Assembly: GCA_905236295.1 (NCBI GenBank)
Contig: CAJOQF010000155.1
Coordinates: 1-9,807 of the forward strand
Reading direction: 5' to 3'
Source of the DNA: an uncultured Eubacterium sp.
GTDB taxonomy: Bacteria > Bacillota > Clostridia > Lachnospirales > Lachnospiraceae
DNA: 9,807 nucleotides
Shown: positions 1 through 6,146 of the stretch, piece by piece
Layout: every line of letters begins with the position of its first letter
Numbering within the stretch: the first letter of the stretch is position 1
Made by a program: the position numbers and the translations under genes
Notes under the pieces: generated by a model
What the model was told of the DNA's origin: nothing
Database searches by the model: none
What the model saw: only the letters and a program-made list of their open reading frames with translations

Positions 1-30
1 CGCTTCGCTTCTTCTCGCTGTAGCGTATCC

Positions 31-97
31 GCTAAAGAAATTTAAAAAAATGCTTTGTCTCACAAGTGAGCACATCATTTTTTTAAATTGCCTTAGC
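31..97. repeat. Large imperfect palindrome after fliE (terminator or interspersed repeat)
   Basis: A nested inverted repeat. The outer arms GCTAA (31-35) and TTAGC (93-97) pair. Inside, a perfect 14-bp arm AATTTAAAAAAATG (39-52) pairs with 76-89. At the tip CTCAC (59-63) faces GTGAG (66-70). Read on the minus strand, the hairpin lies 12 bases past the fliE stop and its second arm carries a run of seven T, so it could terminate the flgB-flgC-fliE transcript. Its size, mirror symmetry and near-identical arms also fit a small interspersed palindromic repeat inserted between fliE and the next flagellar gene. Bases 1-30 hold more short dyads (CGCTGTAGCG at 16-25 and TAGCG-N4-CGCTA at 21-34). The symmetry is directly visible; the role is inferred. 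Confidence 0.6.
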
Positions 98-108
98 TCT
101 GTACAAAA

Positions 109-429
109 TCACATCTGCATCTGCATGATTTCGCGGTAGGCTTCGAGGACCTTGTCGCGGACAGCTACAGTAAATTGTAATGCCACATTTGATTTTTCCT
201 GAGCGACCAGAAGGTCGTGCGTATTCTCCTGCTGACCAAGCGCGAACTGAATCTCAGCGGACTCAGCAGCATTTGAATAGTCATTGGTTTCGTTAACCAT
301 GTTCATTGCAGCCTGAAATGCAAGATCAAAATCATTGCTCTCAGAGACTGCTTTAGGTTTTGAGTTGTTGTATACCGACTCAATTACAGGAGACGTTACA
401 TTTGAAAGTTCCAACAGATTAATCGCCAT
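109..429 (-). CDS. fliE: Flagellar hook-basal body complex protein FliE
   Basis: FliE is the small protein that links the MS ring (FliF) to the proximal rod (FlgB) in the flagellar basal body. At 106 residues it has the usual family length. The hallmark is the C-terminal helix at about residues 80-106, including ALQFTVAVRDKVLEAYREI, which matches the conserved FliE pattern of a hydrophobic helix followed by RDKVLEAY-EIM. The N-terminal half is variable and polar, as is normal. The ATG at 427-429 follows GAGGTGAT on the minus strand, a good ribosome binding site that abuts the flgC stop 13 bases upstream, so it is the third gene of the flgB operon. The next expected gene, fliF, does not begin within the 108 bases left in the window. 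A large palindrome occupies that space instead. Confidence 0.95.
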   Translation of the reverse strand: MAINLLELSNVTSPVIESVYNNSKPKAVSESNDFDLAFQAAMNMVNETNDYSNAAESAEIQFALGQQENTHDLLVAQEKSNVALQFTVAVRDKVLEAYREIMQMQM

Positions 430-442
430 TTATATCACCTCA

Positions 443-883
443 TTATGCCTGTCCGATGGATAGACCTCTCGAAGCCATCGCCTTGCTCGCCTCAAAGGCA
501 GTAGCATTTGCCTCGTAAGCACGACTGGCATCGATCATGTTTGTCATCTCGGTTACAATATTTACATTCGGATATGTAACATATCCGTTCTCATCCGCAT
601 CCGGATTCGAAGGATCGTACTCCATCTTATATGGGGTAACATGATCCTCATATATCCCGCTGACCTTTACTCCGTTTCCGAGATATTTATCAGTGGATCT
701 ACGATAATACTCCCAGAAATTGTTGCCTTTTTCTCTAAACTTAACGACGTGTCTGGTGTATGGTTCACCGTTCTCGGTACTGGTGGTATTAACATTTGCA
801 ATATTTTCAGAAATAATATCTGTTCTGAAACGCTCTGCTGTCATACCGGATGCATTTATGTTAAAAGATTGAAAAATAGACAT
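443..883 (-). CDS. flgC: Flagellar proximal rod protein FlgC
   Basis: FlgC is one of the rod proteins that transmit torque through the periplasmic-equivalent layer and cell wall; it assembles after FlgB and FliE. The protein has 146 residues, standard for the family. Visible marks are the N-terminal rod signature ISENIANVNTT (residues 24-34), the FlgC-specific stretch DPSNPDADENGYV (90-102), and the C-terminal helix MIDASRAYEANATAFE (116-131), which all axial proteins use to pack in the filament core. The ATG at 881-883 is preceded by AAGGAGGT overlapping the flgB stop codon, so translation is probably tied to flgB. Its own stop lies 13 bases before fliE. No damage is seen. Confidence 0.96.
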   Translation of the reverse strand: MSIFQSFNINASGMTAERFRTDIISENIANVNTTSTENGEPYTRHVVKFREKGNNFWEYYRRSTDKYLGNGVKVSGIYEDHVTPYKMEYDPSNPDADENGYVTYPNVNIVTEMTNMIDASRAYEANATAFEASKAMASRGLSIGQA

Positions 884-896
884 AAACTACACCTCC

Positions 897-1286
897 TTAA
901 TTCATAACACTCTTGAGTTCGGAAAACTCATGAGTAATAGAGCCGGTAAGACCCTGATATTTGATCTGTTCGGCTGCAAGTTCAACGTTTTCAGTGTCGA
1001 TATCGACGTTATTTTCATCCAAACGGTATGAATAATTTGTTGCATCCTCGAATTTTAATGGTGTCAAATGTCTCAAATGTATGTTTTTGACCTTGAAATC
1101 AAGCATTTCATACTTTGACATACCCAATTCACGCTCCAAAACGGACTCAAAATTGACTTCCTGGCGTTTATAACCCGGTGTGTCGACATTTGCTATGTTG
1201 TTACTCAAGGTTTGCTCTCTCAGCCAGCTGGCATCGGCCGCCTTGGTAAGCACGTTAATGTAGTCAAATGCAGTCGTATCAAACAT
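897..1286 (-). CDS. flgB: Flagellar proximal rod protein FlgB, first gene of the operon
   Basis: FlgB is the first proximal rod subunit, stacked on FliE at the base of the flagellum. The length of 129 residues is normal. The N-terminal rod motif LSNNIANVDTPGYKR (residues 27-41) is close to consensus, and the C-terminal half ends in the usual helix, with ELAAEQIKYQGLTGSI at about 102-117. The ATG at 1284-1286 sits behind GCAGGAGGGA, a strong ribosome binding site. It opens the flgB-flgC-fliE set, in the same order as the Bacillus fla/che operon, and lies directly downstream of codY, separated by a codY terminator and a separate promoter. Confidence 0.96.
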   Translation of the reverse strand: MFDTTAFDYINVLTKAADASWLREQTLSNNIANVDTPGYKRQEVNFESVLERELGMSKYEMLDFKVKNIHLRHLTPLKFEDATNYSYRLDENNVDIDTENVELAAEQIKYQGLTGSITHEFSELKSVMN

Positions 1287-1321
1287 AAAATCCCTCCTGC
1301 GTATCCACGCTCTCTTAAAAC

Positions 1322-1350
1322 ATTATATGAAACTTGCAAAAAAAAGGCAA
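1322..1350 (-). promoter_or_regulatory. Sigma-A type promoter for flgB operon
   Basis: On the minus strand there is -35 TTGCCT (1345-1350), a 17-base spacer containing a run of eight T, and a perfect -10 TATAAT (1322-1327). The predicted start is near 1315, giving a leader of about 30 bases before the flgB ribosome binding site and ATG. No sigma-28 or sigma-54 flagellar promoter match was found, so the operon is probably read by the housekeeping sigma factor. Just upstream lie an AT-rich CodY-box-like sequence (1354-1368) and a dyad CACAA-N4-TTGTG (1370-1383) that could be operators. The rest of the gap (1384-1454) holds no gene and only a short dyad, GATGTTACATC at 1413-1423. Confidence 0.7.
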
Positions 1351-1454
1351 ACAATTTTTCAAAAAAAGCCACAAAATATTGTGTTAAATCTCGATTTACT
1401 TTCTAAATCATGGATGTTACATCTAGATTAACCCGTGTAAACCCTTACAAATAC

Positions 1455-1485
1455 AAAAAAGGAACTTATTTTTATAAGTCCCTTT
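1455..1485 (-). terminator. Rho-independent terminator of codY
   Basis: AAAGGAACTTAT (1458-1469) pairs with ATAAGTCCCTTT (1474-1485) across a TTTT loop, with one mismatch in 12. Read on the minus strand, the stem is followed by six T (1455-1460). It lies 17 bases after the codY stop codon and so separates codY from the flagellar operon, which has its own promoter. Confidence 0.85.
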
Positions 1486-1501
1486 AAATGATCAATCCGT
1501 T

Positions 1502-2272
1502 TTATTTATTATTCTTTATAGCCTCGAGTTCTTCGAAGACAACATTGTTAAGTACTTTGATGTATGTACCTTTCATACCCGATGAACTCGACTCTATAAC
1601 TCCAGCGCTCTCGAACTTACGTAGCGCATTGACAATAACCGATCTGGTGATACCAAGTCTGTCTGCGATCTTACTTGCAACCAATATTCCTTCGGTACCG
1701 GTCATATCCTCGAACACATGAATGATGGCTTCAAGTTCGGAGTATGAAAGTGTGTTTATAGCAGATTTTACAATCTGTTTTTGTCTGGCTTCCTCGGCAT
1801 TTTCTTCGTGAACAGATCTCATCATCTCGAGTCCCACAACCGTGGTGCCGTACTCTCCTAAAATTATATCGTCAATCTCATAGGAATCGTTAACCCTGTA
1901 AATGAAAAGTGTGCCAAGTCTCTCGCCGGCAATATCAATCGGTGTGATGATGGCGTAATAGTTTTTGACATCTTCAAAGCCGAGAGTCTCGAGATTGACG
2001 TTTTCTTTGGTGGAAAGAATACCGAGAAGTCTCTCGTTAAGAAGAGCGTCCACCAGAGCTCCAACCTCTCCGACAACAAGTGACATCAGAGGTTTTACCG
2101 ATTCGCTGACGCTCTTTCCGAGAATCTTTCCTTTTTTTGAAATCACAAGCACATTCGAATCAAGAATTTCTGTCAAAACCTCACAAATATCGTTGAAAAC
2201 GACCTTTGATGAATTGTTGTTGTGAAGTAATTTACCAATCTTTCTTGTCTTATCTAATAATACGACGTTCAT
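1502..2272 (-). CDS. codY: Global transcriptional regulator CodY
   Basis: CodY is a cytosolic dimeric repressor that binds DNA when GTP and branched-chain amino acids are plentiful, controlling amino acid synthesis, transport, competence and motility. The product has 256 residues (B. subtilis 259). The N-terminal GAF-like sensor spans about 1-155 and includes GERLGTL (117-122 region) and LGEYGTTVVGLEM (138-150). A linker helix follows, then the winged helix at about 195-245 with the nearly invariant VASKIADRLGITRSVIVNAL (198-217). Between residues 55 and 110 the sensor differs strongly from the Bacillus protein and is several residues shorter, so ligand response may differ. The ATG at 2270-2272 follows GGGAGAA. 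The gene has its own promoter, embedded in the topA terminator, and its own terminator. It sits between topA and flgB as a single gene. Confidence 0.96.
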   Translation of the reverse strand: MNVVLLDKTRKIGKLLHNNNSSKVVFNDICEVLTEILDSNVLVISKKGKILGKSVSESVKPLMSLVVGEVGALVDALLNERLLGILSTKENVNLETLGFEDVKNYYAIITPIDIAGERLGTLFIYRVNDSYEIDDIILGEYGTTVVGLEMMRSVHEENAEEARQKQIVKSAINTLSYSELEAIIHVFEDMTGTEGILVASKIADRLGITRSVIVNALRKFESAGVIESSSSGMKGTYIKVLNNVVFEELEAIKNNK

Positions 2273-2285
2273 AATTTTCTCCCAT

Positions 2286-2319
2286 AAAAAAATTGAGACA
2301 TTAAATTTGTCTCAATTTT
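2286..2319 (-). terminator. Rho-independent terminator of topA
   Basis: A perfect 12-bp inverted repeat AAAATTGAGACA (2289-2300) / TGTCTCAATTTT (2308-2319) with a 7-base loop. On the minus strand the second arm runs into seven consecutive T (2286-2292). The hairpin begins 29 bases after the topA stop and ends only 14 bases before the codY start codon, so topA transcripts should stop just before codY. Confidence 0.88.
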
Positions 2320-2343
2320 AGCAAATATTCACAATTATTGCAA
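2315..2343 (-). promoter_or_regulatory. Extended -10 promoter for codY, overlapping the topA terminator
   Basis: On the minus strand there is -35 TTGCAA (2338-2343), a 17-base spacer, and TGC-TAAAAT, an extended -10 with the hexamer at 2315-2320. The -35 starts four bases after the topA stop codon. The -10 coincides with the 5' arm of the topA terminator. A start near 2308 would leave out almost all of that arm, so codY messages could not form the hairpin while topA read-through messages could. The elements are visible; promoter activity is inferred. Confidence 0.6.
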
Positions 2344-2347
2344 GCAA

Positions 2348-4420
2348 TTACTTGACATCTTCTATGATTGTCTTGCAATTCTGATCGGCACATACAATCT
2401 TGTTTCCTTTTTCGATCATATATCCTCCGCAATTAGGACATTTTTTCTCGACCGGTTTCTGCCATGACATAAAGTCGCAATCCGGATTATTGATACAACC
2501 GTAGTATTTTCTGCCTTTTTTTGTCATCTTAAGAACAACATCCTCACCGCACTTAGGACAGGAAACTCCGATCTTTTCATAATACGGCTTTGTATTCCTG
2601 CAATCCGGAAATCCCGGACAAGCAAGAAATCTACCGTGAGGGCCATATTTGATAACCATGTTTCTTCCGCAGTTCTCGCATACGGTATCGGTTTCCTCAT
2701 CTTTTATCTCTATCTTTTCAAGCTCTTTTTCAGCCTTATCAACCGCCACCTTAAGGTCGGGATAAAAATTTCTGATAACAGTTTTCCACTCTACGGAGCC
2801 TTCCTCTATCTTATCAAGCAAAAGTTCCATATTTGCAGTGAATGTCTCGTCAACTATCGTGGCGAACGATTCCTTCATTATATTATTTACAACCTCACCG
2901 ATTTCGGTAATATAGAGGTTCTTGTTTTCTTTTGTGATATATCTTCTGGCAAGCAAAACGGATATTGTCGGAGCATACGTACTCGGTCTGCCAATACCGT
3001 GCTCTTCCATCGTCTTTACAAGTGACGCCTCGGTAAAATGTGCGGGCGGCTGAGTGAAATGCTGCTGCATATCAACATCGGCAAGCTTTAACACGGAATT
3101 CTCATCAATAGAGTTGAGAAGAACGTTCTTCTTAGCTTTTCCCTCGTCGTCATCTGCCTGGTAAACACTGAGGAAACCGTCGAACTTAATCTTTGACGTA
3201 GCCACGCTAAAGATGTGATCTCCGATAATGATCTTTACGGATTTCGTCTCATAAACCGCCGGATTCATACGGCTGGCTGCAAATCTTTCCCAGATGAGCT
3301 TGTATAATCTAAACTGATCTCTAGAGAGAGATTCCTTGACAACAACAGGTGTTCTGGCTATCGATGTCGGTCTTATAGCCTCGTGCGCATCCTGTACATT
3401 TGATTTCTTTGAGACCTGAGAGAGAGTTTTATTGACATACTGCTCTCCAAAATTCTCTGAAATATAGTTAAATGCCTCGTTTGAAGCTTCATCAGAGACG
3501 CGGGTCGAATCGGTTCTCAGATAACTGATAAGACCTACCGTGCCCTCCCCCTTTATGTCAACGCCCTCATAGAGCTGCTGGGCGATCCTCATTGTTTTCA
3601 CGGTTGAAAAATTAAGTCTCTTTGATGCTTCCTGCTGAAGCGTAGACGTGGTAAATGCCAAAGGCTGTTTTTTGTTTCTCTCGCCGATCTTGATGTCATA
3701 AACCTTTGGTTTCTTACCTACTATTTCATCTTTTACCTTTTGTGCATCCGCCTCGCATTTCAGGTCGGCTTTACCCTCTTTCGTACCGACATAAGCGGCA
3801 GTGATAGGTTTCTTCTCACCCTCTATGTCAATAGTTGCATCTATGCTCCAATACTCGTCAGGAATAAAACTTGATATTTCGTCCTCGCGCTCACAGATCA
3901 TCTTAAGCGCTGCCGACTGTACTCTTCCTGCCGAAAGTCCTCTTTTAACCTTTGCCCAGAGCAGAGGACTGATCTTATATCCAACCATTCTGTCAAGAAT
4001 TCTTCTTGCCTGCTGTGCATTGACAAGCCCCATATCTATGCCGCGTGGCTCCTTTAAGGACGTCTTTACGGCATTTTTTGTTATTTCGTTAAAAGTTATT
4101 CTGTGTATATCCTTGTCTTCAAGTTTAAGCGCATGAGCAAGATGCCATGAAATTGCCTCCCCCTCACGGTCAGGGTCAGTTGCGAGATAAACTTTATCGG
4201 CTTTCTTTACGGCTTTTCTAAGCTTTGCCAGAATATCTCCTTTTCCCCTTATAGTGATATATTTAGGATCGAAATCGTGTTCAAGGTCAACTCCCATCTG
4301 ACTCTTCGGAAGATCACGGACATGTCCGTTTGAGGCGCAAACCTCATAATTACTTCCCAAGAATTTTTTAATTGTTTTGACCTTAGCGGGCGACTCCACT
4401 ATGACAAGATACTTAGCCAT
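2348..4420 (-). CDS. topA: DNA topoisomerase I (type IA)
   Basis: TopA relaxes negative supercoils by cutting and passing one DNA strand, with a transient 5'-phosphotyrosine link and Mg2+. At 690 residues it matches the Bacillus enzyme (691). The Toprim domain shows VESPAK with acidic E9 and TDPDREGE (81-88, the metal-binding DxDxE). NAQQARRILDRMVGYKISP (134-152) and SAGRVQSAAL (163-172) are classic type IA segments. The active-site tyrosine is Y300 in GLISYLRTDSTR. Three four-cysteine zinc ribbons close the protein: C581/C584/C601/C607, C621/C624/C642/C648 and C661/C664/C677/C682. The ATG at 4418-4420 follows AAGGAG (4431-4436). It is transcribed away from comM-dprA and towards codY, ending at a strong hairpin. 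No defect is seen. Confidence 0.98.
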   Translation of the reverse strand: MAKYLVIVESPAKVKTIKKFLGSNYEVCASNGHVRDLPKSQMGVDLEHDFDPKYITIRGKGDILAKLRKAVKKADKVYLATDPDREGEAISWHLAHALKLEDKDIHRITFNEITKNAVKTSLKEPRGIDMGLVNAQQARRILDRMVGYKISPLLWAKVKRGLSAGRVQSAALKMICEREDEISSFIPDEYWSIDATIDIEGEKKPITAAYVGTKEGKADLKCEADAQKVKDEIVGKKPKVYDIKIGERNKKQPLAFTTSTLQQEASKRLNFSTVKTMRIAQQLYEGVDIKGEGTVGLISYLRTDSTRVSDEASNEAFNYISENFGEQYVNKTLSQVSKKSNVQDAHEAIRPTSIARTPVVVKESLSRDQFRLYKLIWERFAASRMNPAVYETKSVKIIIGDHIFSVATSKIKFDGFLSVYQADDDEGKAKKNVLLNSIDENSVLKLADVDMQQHFTQPPAHFTEASLVKTMEEHGIGRPSTYAPTISVLLARRYITKENKNLYITEIGEVVNNIMKESFATIVDETFTANMELLLDKIEEGSVEWKTVIRNFYPDLKVAVDKAEKELEKIEIKDEETDTVCENCGRNMVIKYGPHGRFLACPGFPDCRNTKPYYEKIGVSCPKCGEDVVLKMTKKGRKYYGCINNPDCDFMSWQKPVEKKCPNCGGYMIEKGNKIVCADQNCKTIIEDVK

Positions 4421-4462
4421 TTTACAAAAACTCCTTATATCGAAATAACGTTCTGATTAGAT

Positions 4463-4491
4463 ACATTACAACAAGTCATTTTCTTTTTCAA
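4463..4491 (-). promoter_or_regulatory. Candidate topA promoter (weak)
   Basis: On the minus strand there is TTGAAA (4486-4491) as a good -35, 17 bases, then TAATGT (4463-4468), which matches the -10 consensus at only three positions. TGTAAT two bases upstream is closer to consensus but gives a short 15-base spacer. topA must have a promoter in this divergent gap and this is the best candidate I can see. Confidence 0.3.
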
Positions 4492-4502
4492 GTAAAAAAT
4501 TA

Positions 4503-4531
4503 TTGTAAACGCCCATCCGCTATGATATCAT
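4503..4531 (+). promoter_or_regulatory. Extended -10 promoter for comM-dprA
   Basis: TTGTAA (4503-4508), a 17-base spacer, and TGA-TATCAT with the -10 hexamer at 4526-4531. The -10 forms part of the perfect 10-bp palindrome ATGATATCAT (4522-4531). A start near 4538 would give a leader of about 66 bases. I saw no streptococcal-type ComX (cin) box in the gap, so housekeeping rather than competence-sigma control is likely. Confidence 0.55.
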
Positions 4532-4604
4532 CACTTCATATTTAACAGTTCTTTTTTATATTTCTATTCAAATCCAGGCTTCTTTCAAAAGGAAAGGAGC
4601 AACT

Positions 4605-6146
4605 ATGTACAGCATCATAAATACCGCTATTATCAAGGGTATTGACAGCATTCCCATTCATGTAGAATCTGATATAAGCAACGGGCTTCCAATGTTCGAA
4701 ATGGTTGGATATCTGTCCGCCGAAGTAAAGGAAGCAAAAGAACGTGTCAAAATAGCACTAAAAAATTCGGGCTTCATTCTCCCTCACAAACGGATAACCA
4801 TAAATATCACTCCCGCCAACATAAAAAAATCAGGGACGGGCTTTGATCTGCCAGTCGCACTAGGTCTTCTATGTGCAATGGAGGAAATCCCGCAGGAAAG
4901 GTTAAACAATGCATGTGTTGTCGGGGAAATCGGACTGAACGGAGATATTCTCCCGGTTCGCGGTATACTCTCAATGGCTGCGATGTCTAAAGAGATGGGT
5001 TACAACACTATAATGGTTCCAAAGGATAATGCAATGGAAGCCTCGCTCGTCAAAGGATTAGACGTAATCCCGCTTTCTTCTCTGAACGAAACCGTGCAAA
5101 TTCTGACCGGCCGAATAAATATACCTGTATATAAATATGAAGAATCAACCGAAACCGCCGATGATTATTTATTGGATTTTAAAGATGTTCACGGGCAAAA
5201 TGCCGTCAAGAGAGCATGCGAGATTTCTGTTAGCGGTATGCACAATCTGCTCATGATAGGACCACCCGGATCAGGAAAGTCTATGATAGCGCAGCGCATT
5301 CCGACCATTCTCCCACCTCTTACAAAAAAAGAACAGATGGAGCTTTCTAAAATATACTCCGTGAGCGGTATGCTCGATGCATCAAAAGGTCTTACTACCA
5401 AACGCCCATGCAGGATGCCGCATCACACAATAACTCCACAGGCTCTCTCCGGTGGCGGAACATACGCAAAGCCCGGCGAAATATCTCTTTCCCACGGTGG
5501 AGTACTGTTTTTGGACGAGCTTCCGGAATTCAACAAAAATACGCTTGAAATCCTAAGACAGCCGATGGAGGAGAAATGTATTCATCTGGTCAGAATGAAC
5601 GGAACCTATACCTACCCCGCAAACTTTCTGTTTGTCGCGGCAATGAACCCATGCAAATGCGGATTCTATCCTGATTTCAACAAGTGCAACTGTTCGGCCA
5701 GATCTATAAAGAATTATCTGTCCGGCATAAGTCAGCCCCTGCTCGATCGAATAGAGATCTGCATCGAAGCCCCTCGCATATCATTTGAGGATCTGATGGG
5801 AACAAAGGGCGAAGAAACTTCCGCCGAAATAAGAGAACGTGTGATAAAAGTTCACAACATACAAAGGGAAAGATATAAATATGAAGATTTTCTGTTCAAT
5901 TCCCAGATTCCCTCTTCTAAGATCGATACTTACTGCCCTCTTTCAAGCGAACACAAAGAATATTTAAAAGAGATATTCAAAAAACTTGACCTCAGCGCCC
6001 GATCATATTTTAAGATACTAAAAGTGGCAAGAACCATCGCTGATCTTGAAGGAAGCGATAATATCAAAATGAGTCATTTAAGTGAAGCCATATGTTACAG
6101 AAGCGCTGACAAAAAGTACTGGGAGGGCGGCGAATATGAAGTATAA
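4605..6146 (+). CDS. comM: YifB/ComM family AAA+ ATPase (Mg-chelatase-like)
   Basis: ComM is a hexameric branch-migration helicase that helps integrate single-stranded DNA taken up by transformation; the enzyme role is established in Vibrio cholerae and inferred here. The protein has 513 residues, full family length. The N-terminal Lon-like domain (about 1-170) includes DISNGLPMFEMVG and NITPANIKKSGTGFDLPVAL. The ATPase core has Walker A GPPGSGKS (219-226), Walker B VLFLDELPEF (300-309) and the downstream PLLDRIE (378-384) with a conserved arginine. Cysteines 350, 352, 361 and 363 after MNPC form the usual metal-binding-like patch. The C-terminal Mg-chelatase domain covers about 400-505. The ATG follows GGAAAGGAG. 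The gene overlaps dprA by 11 bases. It resembles magnesium chelatase ChlI subunits but the YifB N-domain and dprA linkage exclude that role. Confidence 0.94.
   Translation: MYSIINTAIIKGIDSIPIHVESDISNGLPMFEMVGYLSAEVKEAKERVKIALKNSGFILPHKRITINITPANIKKSGTGFDLPVALGLLCAMEEIPQERLNNACVVGEIGLNGDILPVRGILSMAAMSKEMGYNTIMVPKDNAMEASLVKGLDVIPLSSLNETVQILTGRINIPVYKYEESTETADDYLLDFKDVHGQNAVKRACEISVSGMHNLLMIGPPGSGKSMIAQRIPTILPPLTKKEQMELSKIYSVSGMLDASKGLTTKRPCRMPHHTITPQALSGGGTYAKPGEISLSHGGVLFLDELPEFNKNTLEILRQPMEEKCIHLVRMNGTYTYPANFLFVAAMNPCKCGFYPDFNKCNCSARSIKNYLSGISQPLLDRIEICIEAPRISFEDLMGTKGEETSAEIRERVIKVHNIQRERYKYEDFLFNSQIPSSKIDTYCPLSSEHKEYLKEIFKKLDLSARSYFKILKVARTIADLEGSDNIKMSHLSEAICYRSADKKYWEGGEYEV

Noticed and set aside
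1..78. Start of fliF or a small minus-strand ORF running off the left edge
   Set aside because: A frame beginning at an ATG near 78 is open to the edge but lies inside the palindrome, has no ribosome binding site and does not resemble the FliF N-terminus.
1287..1454. Sigma-28 or sigma-54 flagellar promoter for flgB
   Set aside because: No TAAA-N15-GCCGATAA-like or TGGCAC-N5-TTGC-like match on the minus strand; the sigma-A elements explain the region better.
2273..2280. CodY-box half site AATTTTCT at the codY ribosome binding site
   Set aside because: Only the left half matches the 15-base consensus (about 9 of 15 overall), and the bases are explained by the ribosome binding site.
2636..3025. 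Plus-strand open frame antisense to topA
   Set aside because: It lies wholly within topA, which has full-length homology and motifs. No ribosome binding site or recognisable product. The same applies to the other antisense frames at 641-907, 3801-4136, 5189-5401 and 7874-8251.
4441..4604. Competence sigma (ComX, cin-box TACGAATA) site upstream of comM
   Set aside because: No matching sequence found, and this box is known from streptococci, not Clostridia.
6082..6135. Upstream GTG start for dprA adding 18 residues
   Set aside because: No ribosome binding site at that position, and the extra peptide lies fully inside comM. The ATG at 6136 has GGGAGGG at good distance and begins with a normal DprA N-terminus.
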